Positions 34,743-48,203 of a stretch of 64,000 nucleotides of DNA are shown here, piece by piece; the first letter of the stretch is position 1, and each line of letters starts with the position of its first letter. The DNA is from Magnolia sinica. Lineage: Eukaryota > Streptophyta > Magnoliopsida > Magnoliales > Magnoliaceae. Location of the stretch: contig NC_080579.1 in assembly GCF_029962835.1 (NCBI RefSeq), positions 80,989,959 through 81,053,958 on the forward strand, written 5' to 3'. Under the pieces are notes generated by a model, which saw only the letters and a program-made list of their open reading frames with translations, did not search any database and was not told the origin of the DNA. The translations under genes were made by a program, and so were the position numbers.

Positions 34743-35789
34743 TGCTGTACCCTATTTCTGACTGTTCTTAGAAAATTCAATTAAAAAGGACACATGTTAT
34801 AGCAAGAGAAAGATATAGCATGCTAAAAATCTTCAAAGATACTTGGAGTGCTTTTAACAAGATCACAGCTGATAGGATGATAAGATATGGAGTAAATGAA
34901 AGGTATTTAAAAGCAAACCAAATGGCCGAGAGGCATTCAGGAGGCAGTCGAGAGGTATCCAAAAGTAGATCGAGCAGCCGAGAAGCATATAGAAGCGAAA
35001 CACGACTGAAGCACGGTCAAGCGTCCAGAAGTGAATAGTGGCCAAGAGGCTGAAGGGCGATCGAGCGTTCAAAAATAGATGGCAACCAAGAGACACAGAA
35101 CCCAACTAACATAAAAGAAAAAAGAAAAAAAGAAAAAGAAAAGAGAAGGATCTAGAAATGAGAAGAATTTAGAAAGGCTTTTGGACTGTTGTAACCACTA
35201 TAATAATGGAAAAAGGGTCTGGAATAATAAGCTACAACAGAAATCTATAAATAGTAGAAGAATGTAACAGAAAGAAAACCCAATTCCAACACAACAATAA
35301 ATCAAAACAAGCTTATCAATTTATCTTTTATCTTAGGTTATTCTAAGAGTAACAATAATCAAGTAGCGGTAATTCTTAGCCATAATCTTTAGTTGTAATC
35401 TAAGTCTACGCTCATACATTTGATTTGTATTTTTTCTAATATCAAGCAGTTCTTTTAAGAGAGGCGTTCTTACAGTTGTTCCGATGACCAATTGTGAGTT
35501 TTTCCTTTTGTTTGATTTGCACTGGTATTTTGAAAGTCCTTTCTTGTCGAAGGCACAAAGTAAACCATTTTTGGAGGAAGAACCCTACCATCCGATTATC
35601 GCATGATCGTTATCAAATTCTGCAAGTGGCTAAGTAAGAAACCGATCTTCTCATAATCGGGTCATATACGTTCATTTTAGACAAATTTGCTTATTTTGGC
35701 ATTTGGGGTCAAAGTTGATCGGTTTAGATCGAGCCATTGTATCGATTCTAGCATGCCCGCATAATTAAAAACAAACTGAGGAATCAACA
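34743..35789 (+). repeat. 5' LTR of the Tat-like element
   Basis: 1047 bp, starting TGCTGTACCC and ending ..GGAATCAACA. A TATA box TATAAATAG lies at 35246-35254. It pairs with 49009-50589. Confidence 0.7.
35246..35254 (+). promoter_or_regulatory. LTR TATA box
   Basis: TATAAATAG lies about 540 bp before the LTR end in the 5' LTR. The 3' LTR counterpart (about 49520) is mutated. Confidence 0.4.
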
Positions 35790-35811
35790 TTTTTGGCATG
35801 CCTGGTGGGAC
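35790..35811 (+). other. Leader / primer-binding region of the Tat-like element
   Basis: tttttggcatgcctggtggg directly follows the 5' LTR. It resembles a TTTTTGGCACGCCCGGTGGG leader I recall from other plant Ty3 elements. The exact tRNA was not determined. Confidence 0.4.
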
Positions 35812-35819
35812 TATAATAT

Positions 35820-36410
35820 GAGTCAGTATGAATATTCATACTGGAACAACATGAGCCAGTTTAAAAGTGAGGTGAAAGCAAGATGCCCAATAGATCCTAT
35901 TGAGATTATGTCAGCCAAAATGCTGATAGGCAACTAGGAATTTAGCATATCATTGAACAGTTACGAGTTCAACCGTAATTTTAGGCAGATGGATCACCAG
36001 TGATGCCGAAAACATGAATCGGATGATGGCTTTCTTTGCCAAAAGAACATCCGTGGCACCTCAGCAACGGGTCAATATTAGTTTTATCGAAAATCTGGCA
36101 CCGATACCACCAGTACAACCCATGGAGCTAACACCACAACCGACACTACAAGTACCTCTTCTGCAATAGAATACACCTTTTGTAGTGCAGGAAGTGTGGA
36201 TGCCACCTGTTGAATTTAAGCTTCCGGAACGGAGGTCAGGAATATTGTTCCTAAAGAAGGAAACCAAGGCATACCTAAGGGCAACTTTTCCCTAGAAATC
36301 CATCGTATCATGGAAGATAAAACTAAGTAGGCCTTAAACCACCTCCAATGGCTAAATATGGTTGTTTAAATCGTAACCAAATTATTCAAAAGGTCTAGGA
36401 GGTAGCAGGC
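35820..36410 (+). pseudogene. Gag-like remnant of the Tat-like element
   Basis: Short open pieces broken by stops, for example MNRMMAFFAKRTSVAPQQRV (36014-36073) and a proline/glutamine-rich stretch to about 36170, then 'PPVEFKLPERRS'. This fits the N-terminal part of a Ty3 gag. The inserted X LTR begins at 36416. Confidence 0.45.
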
Positions 36411-36415
36411 CAAGT

Positions 36416-39400
36416 TGTCACGCCCTAAACTTGGAAAACGGGCTCACAAAATTCTCGATCGCCGAATCCGGCGCCTACAGCCTCCGTAGTATCCCATTCT
36501 CGGATTCCAGCACTCACATGCCAGATTCCAATCCTGAGATCCTACGAGGAGAATTTTTAGTTTGAAATTTTTTTTGTAATGGAGCATAACTACAAGCATA
36601 ACCAAGTCACAAAACAACATCACCACATATCCACTATATCAAAACTTTAAGTACACTGCGGAAAGGGAAATACAGGGTGATCAAAAAGCTCCAAAATGAT
36701 CAGATGCACACTCCTGCCTCAGCGCTGCTGTTGTCCAACGCTACTTGCACGCAATGGTCGTGCATAATCTTACAAAAGCTTAGAGGGTGGTGTAAGTGTG
36801 TGCGCAAGGCAAGCGCCAAATGTATGATATCAGAGTAATGCAGAAAGATGCGGTAAGTCCATGAATGCTATCAGGTGTACCAAAGCTATGTGATGCAAGG
36901 CATGAATGCTATCGGCCATACCAAGGCCATGCGATGCGAGGCCTATGTAGCCAAATGTCATATACGAGATGCAAAACAAGCATGTCAGTCCTCATCAAGT
37001 ACACATATCAGTGCAGTTCCCCTCTGGATATCACCGTGTCTAGTACACTCACACTGACTGCCTCCTCCCTAACTGCACAGCCAAGCAAGTGGAAGAGACC
37101 ACACTATTCGCCTGACTAGTATTCTGTCAATACCTACCCGGCTCGTCGATAGCGGACTCATTTACGAGCTGGTCAAACTCAGCCTAGCTTATAGCCCCCT
37201 CACTCGGGAGGATAAGGCCATACCCCCTTCTAACCGACCACGACACAGTGGGAGACACGGCTTACTGGTATTCGGCACTCGGGCGCTCGTGTATCCACTC
37301 AGTCTAGGCGTTGGAGCATCCCCTGGTACCAAAAAGGTTCTGAGATTTTCACCTAAGGACATCCTAAGTGCCCACAATGCTAGAGTCAATATTTATGGTA
37401 TCCGATACGACTATCTACGATGTGCCTGTGGAGGCCACGGCCCTGATGTCGCTAGGGGGTGCAGTGATCAAGTCACACATATGCGGAATGCATGAGTCAC
37501 ATCATCAAATTATGCAGCAATCCTACGCATACCACGCACTCATGTGGGGCACTCCATCTCACAAGGAGTCTCGTAAATGTCTCAGCCCAACGACTTATGC
37601 TATGATCAAACATTCCTCATATCAAGCACACATATGATGCGTATGGGCATGAATCATGAAGCTATACTAAGCATGTTATAAAGTAATGAATTATCCTTAC
37701 AATGCAGATGAGCCTAGACGGCCTACACACAACAAGTACGGCCTATCAATGGGCCCTAGGGAGAGTCGTAATGTGGACATTTAACCAACATTATACTTGC
37801 AATGTGGACGTCAAACCAACATTGCTCCCAAGGCATAGCCTGTCATAAACATCATTACCTAAACCATGTTGGGATCACGCATTGTAATGAACCTTAGGTA
37901 CTTCCCATTGGGCCTTCAATACATCAAATGGGCCATATCAAATGGGCCTTATATTCATCAATGGGCCGCACCAATGGGCTGCACCAATGGGCCTTATGTA
38001 CATTGCAATGGGTCATAACCCATGGGCCTTGGAATGCATCAAAATGGGCCTAATCACATGGGCCTCATATATATATCAAGGTGGGCTTCGATGGACAGCT
38101 AAAAATAAATCAAGATGGGCCTTATAACATGGGCCTTACATTCATATCAAGGTGGGCCTCAACAATGGCCTCATACACATCGAGGTGGGCCTCAACCAAC
38201 GGGCCATGAATATGACAAGTGGGCCACCTCGCATGAGCCATATGTATATCAAATGGGCCACACCAATTGGGCCCCATGCATATTAAATGGGCCATACCCA
38301 ATGATGAGTGGAAACCACTATGGCTCTTAAGAAGTTTGAATGGTGGAGGTCACTGTCCACTATTTTAAATAGTGGGGTTCACTTGAACTTTAGATCTGAC
38401 TCATTCTTTAACTCATGCCATACAATGAGCTTTCAAAGTGGATGGATGGTTTGGATGCAGCACATGCATCATAGTGGGGCCCACTATCCATCCAACAGCC
38501 AGCAAAATGGCTGGACGGCATGATAAAACACATACATTAAAGGTGGGTTCCACCACGGTGTGAATAAAACACATACATTACTGTGGGCTCCACCGTCCGC
38601 CTGGACAGTGGGAATAAAACACATGCATCACTGTGGGCTCCACATGGGGCCCACCATAATGTTTACCTGCAATCCAATCTGTCCATGAGGTCACGCAGAC
38701 CTGGACGCTGAGGAAAAACAAATTTCATCTTGATCCAAAACTTCTGTGGCCCATAAAAGGGTTTCAAGGGCAGACGTACAATCACCACTGTTTCCTATGA
38801 TGTGGGCCACCTGATTCTTGAATGTGGCTGAAATTTGGAGGGGGCCCACTTCAGGAAGGGGCCCATCATACGAACGGGTTGGATGACAAATATACATCAT
38901 GGTGGGGCCCATAGCTGGAGTCGTGGGTCCTTGCCTACCGACTGCCGACCCGTCTGGCACAAGCGCTGTCTGCGCCTCTGACAATAGCAGCAATGCTGCT
39001 GTTGTATTTTTTTTAAAAAAACACTGAAATTCTGGGGTTTTTCATACGTGGGGCCCGCATCAGCTGAATCCAGCCCACCCAATGGATTCTATAGTCCATA
39101 ACCAATCCATCAAGTCCAATATTAGGCATCTTTCGGTATGCAGAAAAATTAAAGTGAGTTTGAACGGTGAAAATCACTGTTTTCAAAGGTATGGCCCGCC
39201 AGAAGATTGGATCAGCTCCATCTTTCAGCTCAACGCCTAAAATGAGTCGGCAAATAGAATGGACGGCGTGGATTAAATACATACATCAAGGTGGGCCTGC
39301 ATGAGTGGTCCAACCCCAAGGCTTGAACCAAGCTCATATTTGTGTTTTCTTTCCACGTCCAGCGTCCCTGGACACTGGACGGTCTTGGCATAACACATGC

Positions 39401-40566
39401 ATAAGGTGGGCCTTGCTCCGGTGGGCCACCAAATGGATGAATGGTATGGATAAAACATACATTAAGGTGGGATCCATCCAAGTGGGCCACACCACTACAT
39501 CATCACATAACAAGAATAAAAGAAAGAGAGGGAAAGAGAGAGAAGGAGAGAGGGACACGTGTGATGGAGGGACCCCGGCACTATAGGCCCTCCTTTGCAT
39601 AATTTAAAACATACATTAAGTGGGTCTCATTGCATGTGGGCCCACCAAATTAAAGATCAATGGTGGAGATCCCTTCTCCACTAAGATGTAAGGTCTAGAT
39701 GACCCCCTTTTAAGCTAGAAAATAAACATCATGATGGGGTCCATGGAGAATGGCCCCATCATGGAATGATCATGAAGATCAAGGTGGGCCATCGGCCACA
39801 TCTTAGGGTGCAAGGAGAGATCCATACCATCGATCGGTAGGCCTCACTTGGCCCATCATCAAAACAATAAAATCTAGCCTATGGAAGTACCCACCGATTG
39901 ATCTTCTTAGTCCGTTGGAACGCCGGTCACCTTGTGCTTCACTTTGATGGAGAGGATGAGAAATGAAGGGCTAGGATGATGAATTTTTGGGATGAAAAGT
40001 GGACCACACAAAATCACTCTTTCTCACATGGAATGCTTGAACGTGTGATGCTCTTGCTAGCTTGGGAGTTGTGTTGAGAAATGAGAGAGAGAGAAAGGGT
40101 TGTAAGAGAAGTGAGGAATGGGTGTGATGGGTGAAAGGGTGAGTGATGTATGATGTATACTTGACATGTATGGTTGTGTAAGAGAGAGGGTAAGAAAGAG
40201 TTGACTTGGTGGTTGCTTAGGGATGAGGTGAAAGGTGATGTGTACTTGACATAAAGTGATTGATTGATTGATGGGACATGTTGTAGAGATTCTCTTAGGA
40301 TTGCAAACGCGCGGTGTTTTCTTCGAAATAAACGCCGGCCCACATCTTCCGGCTTCAGTATCGGATCGGTGCGTGAGTCGCGACGTTAGAATCGCGGCGA
40401 CGGCACGGTCGCTAAGGTACAAGTCTTGGATTAAGCCGACTTAAATCTACAGGATACGACTTAGGGTCGCGCGCAAACGTCGATCATACTTCGCAGGTTG
40501 CCAGAATTCGACGGGAAGGATCGCGACAGTCGACGGAACAGTACAGACTAAGATACGGGTCTTACT
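36416..40566 (-). mobile_element. Solo LTR, family X (third copy)
   Basis: On the plus strand it starts TGTCACGCCC and ends GGGTCTTACt, the last base mutated from A. Both sides carry CAAGT (36411-36415 and 40567-40571). It is 4151 bp and collinear with the inner X copy 16179-20139, including the 'aatgggcc' array (37880-38290), foldback-derived segment (38600-39300), gagaga run (39520-39550) and the terminal GC-rich block (40270-40550). It has no internal domain. Confidence 0.75.
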
Positions 40567-40639
40567 CAAGTTCTCGTCTGTATTATTACCTTGGTCAACC
40601 TTAAACCCGATTTGGAATGGATTGATCGACAGTCTCCAT

Positions 40640-41086
40640 TGTCATGGCCGACTTTGCTGTTTTTCGATTAGGATGGCCGAGTTCGACCAAGATAGCTGAA
40701 TTTAGTGTCTCTCGATCAAGACAGCCGAGTTCAATGAGGACGACCAAATTTGCCATTTTTTTACCAAGATGGCCGAATTCGACCAAGAAGACCGAATTTG
40801 CTGTTTCTCGATGAAGATAGCCAAGTTTGACCAAAACGGTTGAATTTTGCTCTCTTAATCAAGACAACCGAATTCAATCAAGACAGCTGAATTTGCCGTT
40901 TATTAACCAAGATGGCTAAATTCAACCAAGATGGTCGAATTTGCTATTTTTCGACCAAGATGGCCAAATTTGTTGTCTCTCGATCAAGATGGCCGAGTTC
41001 AACTAAGATAGCTGAATTTTTTGTTTTTCAACCAAGACGGCCGAATTCAATTAAGATGGCTGAATTTGATGTCTCTCGATCAAGGC
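40640..41086 (+). repeat. 48-bp minisatellite in the 3' region of the Tat-like element (part 1)
   Basis: About nine copies of a roughly 48-bp unit, 'aagatggccgaattcaacc' followed by 'aagatagctgaatttgctgtttctcgatc', with substitutions. It continues at 48741-48930 after the inserted Y LTRs. Tandem repeats in the 3' UTR are known from Tat/Ogre elements. Confidence 0.75.
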
Positions 41087-43454
41087 GCCCACATACCGCC
41101 CCGAATTTTCACGGCCCGAGTATATATTTGTGCCCGAGAATTCCAGATGTTAATAATATAAAAATTAGAAGCTTCAAAATTGCTCCTTGTTTTTTTTTTT
41201 TCCATTTAAATCACATCCAGATATATTCACGAAGGTGGTTATTCATGAGAATAAAATTAGTTGTATTTATTATTCCATTAGAGTAAAAAAGCGTCCAACT
41301 AATTTTCTAATGCCCTCCCAATGGGAACTTATTACATTGTCTTAAAGTAAGCAGCAAAAAAAAAAAATAAAAGCAAGTCGTGCATTATTCTTCTTCTCTA
41401 TTCGAACATATCTTCCATAGAATGGTCGTTGTCCATATTATCAACATATAATTTACCTACAACATCTGTATGGTTGGAGATAGTCAATGCCTTACTCATA
41501 ATGGTGGTTATCTTTTAAAGTTTACAATGATTCAAGTGATTCATAAAAATAACAAAAGGGTTCTGATACATCTCATACTAGACAAATACAAGTGGTATCA
41601 ATATGCGCAAACATTCTATATGAAATGGATGCCTAACAAAGTATGTGCAGTCCATCACAATTAACGATCATCACAATGTAGAATGTAGTTTAAAGATATC
41701 TGGCTCACCTCGCATCCCACACTACGGAGATTCGTCGGCATGTCCAACGTTAACATGGATTTATGTGAACATCTCAAAGCAACACAACAACACAATTGAA
41801 AGATTTATGTGACACGATTTGGTCATGGAGTGACTATTTGTGACATCCAACCCCGAGAAGTAATGTAACACGCATGACGGTTTACTTATATGATTGTGCA
41901 CCACTACCCAACCCACGGGATTACGTGTCGACCAAGAGGGTCACTACCCGCAACGCATTACGTCCACGATAATATATTGATCACTAGGAGTGAGATTTCC
42001 AACATAATACTTGCGTTGTGTGATATTAATGCAGTAATTAAAATCACGTATCAATGATTTGCATAGTGAAGATAAATGACATTAAAACTTAAAGTATGTA
42101 AGAAAGACATAATCAAATCAATTAAATTGCAAAATTTAAAGGAAAACCCCTCACCTCTTAAGATAAATCCCTTCTAATTGTTAGGGTTTGGTGTGTACGT
42201 ACTTTAAGACCGAGATCTAATCATGATTCACATATTTTGTGTGGTTAGATCATAATAACACATGGTTCGTGTAGTTAAGATCAACGACTAAGGTTGGGTC
42301 TGCAATGTAGGTCTAGGGTCATACAATTTAATGATTTAATTTGAAAACTTAAACTAGGTTATTATACATGTGGACAACTTACCTTATTCAGCCCCTAGAT
42401 CTCAGCTCGATAACTCAAATCGAGCGATGTTGAGTCAACTTAGTTCGACTTGCCATAGAGAATCTAGAGTTAAACCAAGCTGCATATGTGAACTCAGCAA
42501 ATTTTTGTTAAGTCGACTCGGTAACAACTCGAGCTCCATAAACCAATCGAGTTAACTCGGTTCATCGTGCTCTCTCCCCTCCTCTTGTTTCCTCCGTTCT
42601 TCTCACGTTTTCCTCTAGAATTCTCTCTCTCTCTCTCTCTCTAATTGTGTCCTTCTTAGCCCTTTCAAGTTGGGCTTTATAAAGCCTTCAGATGAATTTT
42701 GTGTAGGGAACGAATCCCAGTTTCGTTGCAACAACAACTTGCGCCGGGCATGTTTGTGCATGCAGCTTTGGTAGCTGTTTGGTTTGATCAGTGATCCTGA
42801 TTGAGAGTTCATTCCCTCTAATAATTCAAGGGATGATAGGTATTTAGATGGGCCATCAAATGAATTGATTGTATCTTAGAATAGTGTAACCTCCCCGATC
42901 AATGATCATCATTCAAACGAGGAAGACGATTGTCGCTTTTAATGGCGGATTTGGTTTTGGCTCATCTCTCTTCGAGGTGATCATTATGGATGATTCAGAT
43001 GGGCCACAGGGAGCTTGTGGACATTGAAAATGAAAGGTTGAGATGCGTTTGTTTGGTGGGTTTCGCAATAGAATGTTGTGGATGTTAGACCACATGTGAT
43101 GCAAACCACGCAATCTCTGTTTCTAATTCTGATTATTCTCGAATAGTCGAGTTGGAATTAGGATTCTTTAATTAAATGATCTAGATTTATTTCATAAATT
43201 GATTCCTAGTTTCAGTTTGAAACGGTGTCTCGGCAAAAGAAAAGGAAAGAACTGAAGACAACGCAAGTGGGGTTGTTACTGGTTGTGTTTGGGCTTGAAT
43301 GGCCTATGAATGGCTGAGATCTGATGAAAGTGACCCTCCATGGGTTATGCTGCCTTTGGGAGAAAGAAGCAGAGTCAGTTTTCGTCTTGCATGCAAATTC
43401 AAAGCGGAAGGAGATTTCGTTTTGGTTTCAGACGCTGTTCGCAGGCTTGGTGGA

Positions 43455-43625
43455 TTGTGATTGATTGTTGGGGGCCAAATGGGGTCTATTGTGATGTTTG
43501 TTATGAAATCTAGTCCATTCATTATCTTTAGTAGGTCATGGTGGGCCACGGGCCCAAATATGAAGCAGATCTAAGCCTTGGGTGGGCCGTATTTTGCAAA
43601 AAAACGTATGAATGAAACTCTAGGT
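43455..43625. repeat. Fragment of foldback family P inside the outer Y LTR
   Basis: 'ggggtctattgtgatgtttgttatgaaatctagtccattc', 'ggtgggccacgggcccaaatatgaagcagatctaa' and 'gggccgtattttgcaaaa' match the left half of the foldback elements. Confidence 0.5.
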
Positions 43626-45829
43626 AAAAAACCTTCGTGAAAACATGAGACACACGCAGTTGATGTGTGTGTGTATGAATTTTGGATATTTATTTAAAAA
43701 TTTGCCCTTCTCCTTTGTTGCAACTTATGTCGTCCATACCTCCTAACCACATCGTGCAAATGAGACGAAACTTCACCAATATTTGTTATTTTTCATGTTC
43801 TTTCTAATGCTTCAGTTTAAGCCTCGATCACTTACGGATGACCAAGATACCATTTTAATGGACTATACTACTCTAAGGTTTAATGCAACATTTATATACA
43901 TCTAATTGAAACATAATTCGGTAGTTTGGACATGTGCCCTAAGATCTTTAAACTGAGTAGTTTATTTTGATGTTTGGACAGGACGTTTGGCATATCCAAA
44001 TGTGATGGATGACCAGATGACATGTTAAAAATAGAAAAACTTGATGGTTAGTACTCTTACATGTATGTAGGTGGGTGAATGGTCAGTTTTGTAAACGGAT
44101 GAACACAAGTGGGTTTGAAGTGGTTAAGAGGTAAAACATGCATACTGTTAGGTTCAAGTGACTTGTTCATATATGTAAGTTCCTCAGATTGTAGTTCTGA
44201 TGGTGGGTTCATAGGTGGTGAACAAGATGAACGGATTAAGATCTCGAATCGATATGTGTATAAGTGGATGTAGAGATCACGTAGCTAGTTTACTATTATC
44301 AAGTGGTCCAAACTGAAAATGGATGGTCAGATATCTTTACCTAGTGGTGAGTAGTTGACTGCACAGTTGTTTATGATGAATAAATTAGAATACGTAGATA
44401 TATAATGGTCATGTCTTAAAATCAATGGCCGGATGGCTTAATTCATGGATAAAGATATAACATCCTGAATTTTCACGGCTTGAGTACATACTCGTGCCTG
44501 AGAATTCAAGGTGTAATAATGTATAAATTGGATGTTTTAAAAATCGCACCTTATTATTATTATTATTATTATTAAATCACATTCAGTTGCATTCATGAAG
44601 GTAAACCATTCACGAGAGTAAAATTGATTGTATTTTTTATTTGATTATAGTAAAAGAATTCAACAAATTATCAAGTGCCCTCTCAATGAGAGTTTATTAC
44701 ATTATCGAGTTTACAGCAGAAATATAAAACTAAATCATAAAAACTTTCTTATTTTTTCAGTATAATCTTCTATAGGGAGATGGTCCTCTAAGTCTTCGAT
44801 CTGTGCATCACCTGCATCATCTGTACGGTTGGAGATGGTCAATGTCCTACTCATAGTGATGGTTATCCTTTAAGATTAACAATAATTCAAGAGATTCATA
44901 AAAGTAATATAAGAGATCTAATATGTCTCGTACTCCACCACTACGAGGGGTATTAGTATGCACAACCAATATGTATGAATACATGCTTAGCAAAGTGTGT
45001 GCGACTCATCATATGTAGTGATCATTATCACAATGTGGAAAGTAGTTCAAAATATCTGACTCGCCCCGCATTCTCACACTATTGAGATTCGCTGGCATGT
45101 CCAACGTTAACGTGAATTTATGCGAACATCTCAAGGCGACACAACAACGTGGTTAGAAAATTTACGTAACACGATGTATTCATGGAACGACTATTTGTGA
45201 CATTCAATCACGAAAGTGATGTAACACGCATGACGATTTACTTACATCGATTGTGCACCACGCCAATCAAGCCACGAAATTACGTGCCGACCAAGAGGGC
45301 CGCTACTCGTAACGCATTACGTCCACGATGAATATTTGAATCGGTAATTGTGATACCTCTAACACATTACTTGCATCAATAGATAAATAAATTGAATCAT
45401 GGGAGTTTTAAAATTCCAACACACATGCCCAAGCCATAAAGGGAGGTAACACACAACTAACATAATAAAAGAGAAGAGTAATAATGGCTAACTCCACAAA
45501 GAGGAGAGTAACAATGGCTAACCCAATGAAAGAGGAGAGTAGCAAGGGCTAACTTAACAAAAAATGAGAGTAGCAAGGGCTAACTTAACAAATTGGTAAA
45601 GTCAAGGGCAAACCTTGTATCCATCGCCCCACATAAATTAATAAAGATCACACATAAATAAAATCATGCCTTAACCATAATTTCCAAAAAGATAAATAAT
45701 TATTGGTGGTAAATTAAACAAATGCAGAGAGAGAGAGAGTCATAGTAACATGAAAAAGGCAAATAAAGCATATCAAATTAAATTACTGTAAGCTTAAAAG
45801 AATCCCTCACCTTAGCCTTAGATCTAAAC

Positions 45830-46473
45830 TAAGTGTACACGAATCGAGCTAGATCGGTTAGCTCGTTCGACTCGACTCGAAAAAGCTCGATTCGACTCGG
45901 TTCGAAGTTGAGTTCGAGTCGAGTCGAGTTGATTTTTTGAGCTCGAAAATGACTTCGAATCAAGTTCGAGCAGGCCCCAGCCCGACTCGACTCAGATCGA
46001 ATCCAACTCGAATCCAGCTCGAATCGAACTCGGATTGAACCAATTCGGTGACTCGGTTACTTTTCTATTGATGTTGCTCACCAACAGTTTGATGAAATGA
46101 CTCAACGAAATGTGGCTGGTGGCAAGGAAGGTATGTACATGAAATAAATATCCTTTTTCTCTTTGTTTTTCTTAGTTTTTATGTTGCTTAGAAGGTGTTT
46201 GATAAAATACATGTAAAACCATTGCCTTTGTTTGTAAAACAGTGGGATTTTGAAGTTGCAGTTCAAGTATTTGTGGAAATGCCTCAATGGCGAACTCGGC
46301 TCGATCTTGGCTCGAACTCGGCCCGAGCTAGCCCGAGCTGCTGACCGAGCCGAGTTGGCTAGTTAGTCTCGAGGACCGAGCCGAGCCGAGCCAAGTTCAA
46401 GCTGAGATCAGCCAGTGGCAGCCAAGTCGAGCAAAGGCCAACTCGACTCAGTTCGACTCGATGTACACCTCTA
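45830..46473. mobile_element. hAT-type MITE of the GAGTCGA-rich family
   Basis: Ends TAAGTGTACACGAATCGAG and ..CGATGTACACCTCTA. Perfect 8-bp duplication ATCTAAAC (45822-45829 and 46474-46481). 644 bp, with inverted 'cgactcgactcgaaaaagctcg' type subterminal runs. No transposase. Same family as 33598-34192. Confidence 0.87.
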
Positions 46474-46604
46474 ATCTAAACCCTAGGTAGATATCCATGT
46501 AGGAAAGCTTATACATGAAAAGCTTCCACGTGAATCATGACATCGCCTGAGCAAGAGAGAGACACCATACATATGGAGAAGGAAGAGGGCATCTAGACTT
46601 CTCC

Positions 46605-46635
<31 letters not shown>

Positions 46636-46646
46636 CTTCTGTTTCT

Positions 46647-46686
<40 letters not shown>

Positions 46687-46735
46687 CTCTCTCTTTCTCT
46701 CTCTCTTTCTCTTTATCTCTCTCTTTCTCCTTCTC
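46605..46735. repeat. (CT)n-rich low-complexity run
   Basis: About 130 bp of ctctct / ctttct. On the minus strand it forms the leader just after the Y LTR TATA box, and it yields a spurious ERERER peptide. Confidence 0.85.
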
Positions 46736-47843
46736 CTTAAACATTTGGGAGAGGGGACGCACACTCCTTTTATAAATGAGTGGGCATGTGAGAGGGGTGT
46801 GTTTCCCACCCCACTTGGATTGGATTTCTTCAATTTGCCCCTTTTTTAACGATCTTTCTTTAAATCTAATTTGTCCATTGTGTTAGGGTGGTCGAATAGA
46901 GCCGGGGCATATGATTTTCTTGGTGATCCAAAATTTAGATTGACCTATCTTAAAAATTCTCATAACGGGTGCCAAAACGAACTTGATTTCAATTAACGGT
47001 CCACACTTAATGATCAGGGCACAATTTTAGGAGAAATGTGTAGTCAAGATAGGAAAATCGTTGGACAAAATTTGATGGTTGATCGATGGTTGAAAAAATC
47101 TAAATCTAAAATTTCACCTTTTCTACCAAAAGGAAGGAACTGACTTTAACCTTCAGCAGTGTAGGATCATAGATCGAGGCCTAAATTTTGTATAACCTCT
47201 TAGTCATATGAGATCAAAGTGTGGTCCAAATTTGAGTTCCGATGGATGGAATAAAGTGGTTAAATCGGAATATTTAGATTTATAAGGAGTTGGTAAGACT
47301 CGATAGGATAACTTTGCGTCAAAGGAAAAGCCTACCAAAGTGGAGTCTTCGTATTTCACACTTAATCCATATTATGGGTAATCCAAGTTGTTTATATGAA
47401 GGGAAATATCCTACTACGACTACCTACGAGGTTTCTTCACTCGATGGACACCAAAATCAACGGTAAAGGGGATGATTTGTCAATTGGGTCACTTTTACAA
47501 TGATCCAGGGGCTGAAATTTGACATGTATGGTTAATTTATGATATATAGGTATGATATAAAATTTCACATCAAATGGATCGTGAAAATTATGTGATCTAG
47601 AATTCAGGGATCCAGGTTAATGACATTTTCGTAATTATTGCTAATATAATAGTTTTGAGGAATCTAATGGTTCTACATGGTTATAGGTACGTTTCTAAGT
47701 AATTCTTGCAAAAAAAAACTTATATCTAAATTATTATGAATAAAGAATTATTCACTAAACTAATTAAGGGAATGTACATATATTAACAAACATAATGGAT
47801 TATCAGATGACATGTTAAAAAAAAACTTGATGGTTAGTAATAT

Positions 47844-48203
47844 GATCATGTATATAAGTGGGTGTACGGTCAGTTTTGTAAACGGATGATCACAAGTGAG
47901 TTTTTGAAGTGATCAAGAGGTAGACTATGTATATCGTTAGATTCAAGTGACTTGTTCACATGTGTAAGTTTCTTATATTGTAGTTTTGATGGTGGGTTAA
48001 TCATATTTATAAGTGGTGAACAAGATCATGTATATAAGTGGGTGTACGGTCAGTTTTGTAAACGGATGATCACAAGTGAGTTTTTGAAGTGATCAAGAGG
48101 TAGACTATGTATATCGTTAGATTCAAGTGACTTGTTCACATGTGTAAGTTTCTTATATTGTAGTTTTGATGGTGGGTTAATCATATTTATAAGTGATGAA
48201 CAA
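47844..48203. repeat. Tandem duplication of 180 bp, essentially identical
   Basis: 47844-48023 and 48024-48203 read the same base for base until a difference near 48196 (aagtggtgaa against aagtgatgaa). The outer Y copy has this segment once (around 44045-44230). Confidence 0.85.

Noticed and set aside
46483-46833. Minus-strand open frame coding for an Arg/Glu/Lys-rich protein
   Set aside because: It is a read-through of the (CT)n run at 46605-46735. The ERERER pattern is low-complexity and lies in an LTR leader.
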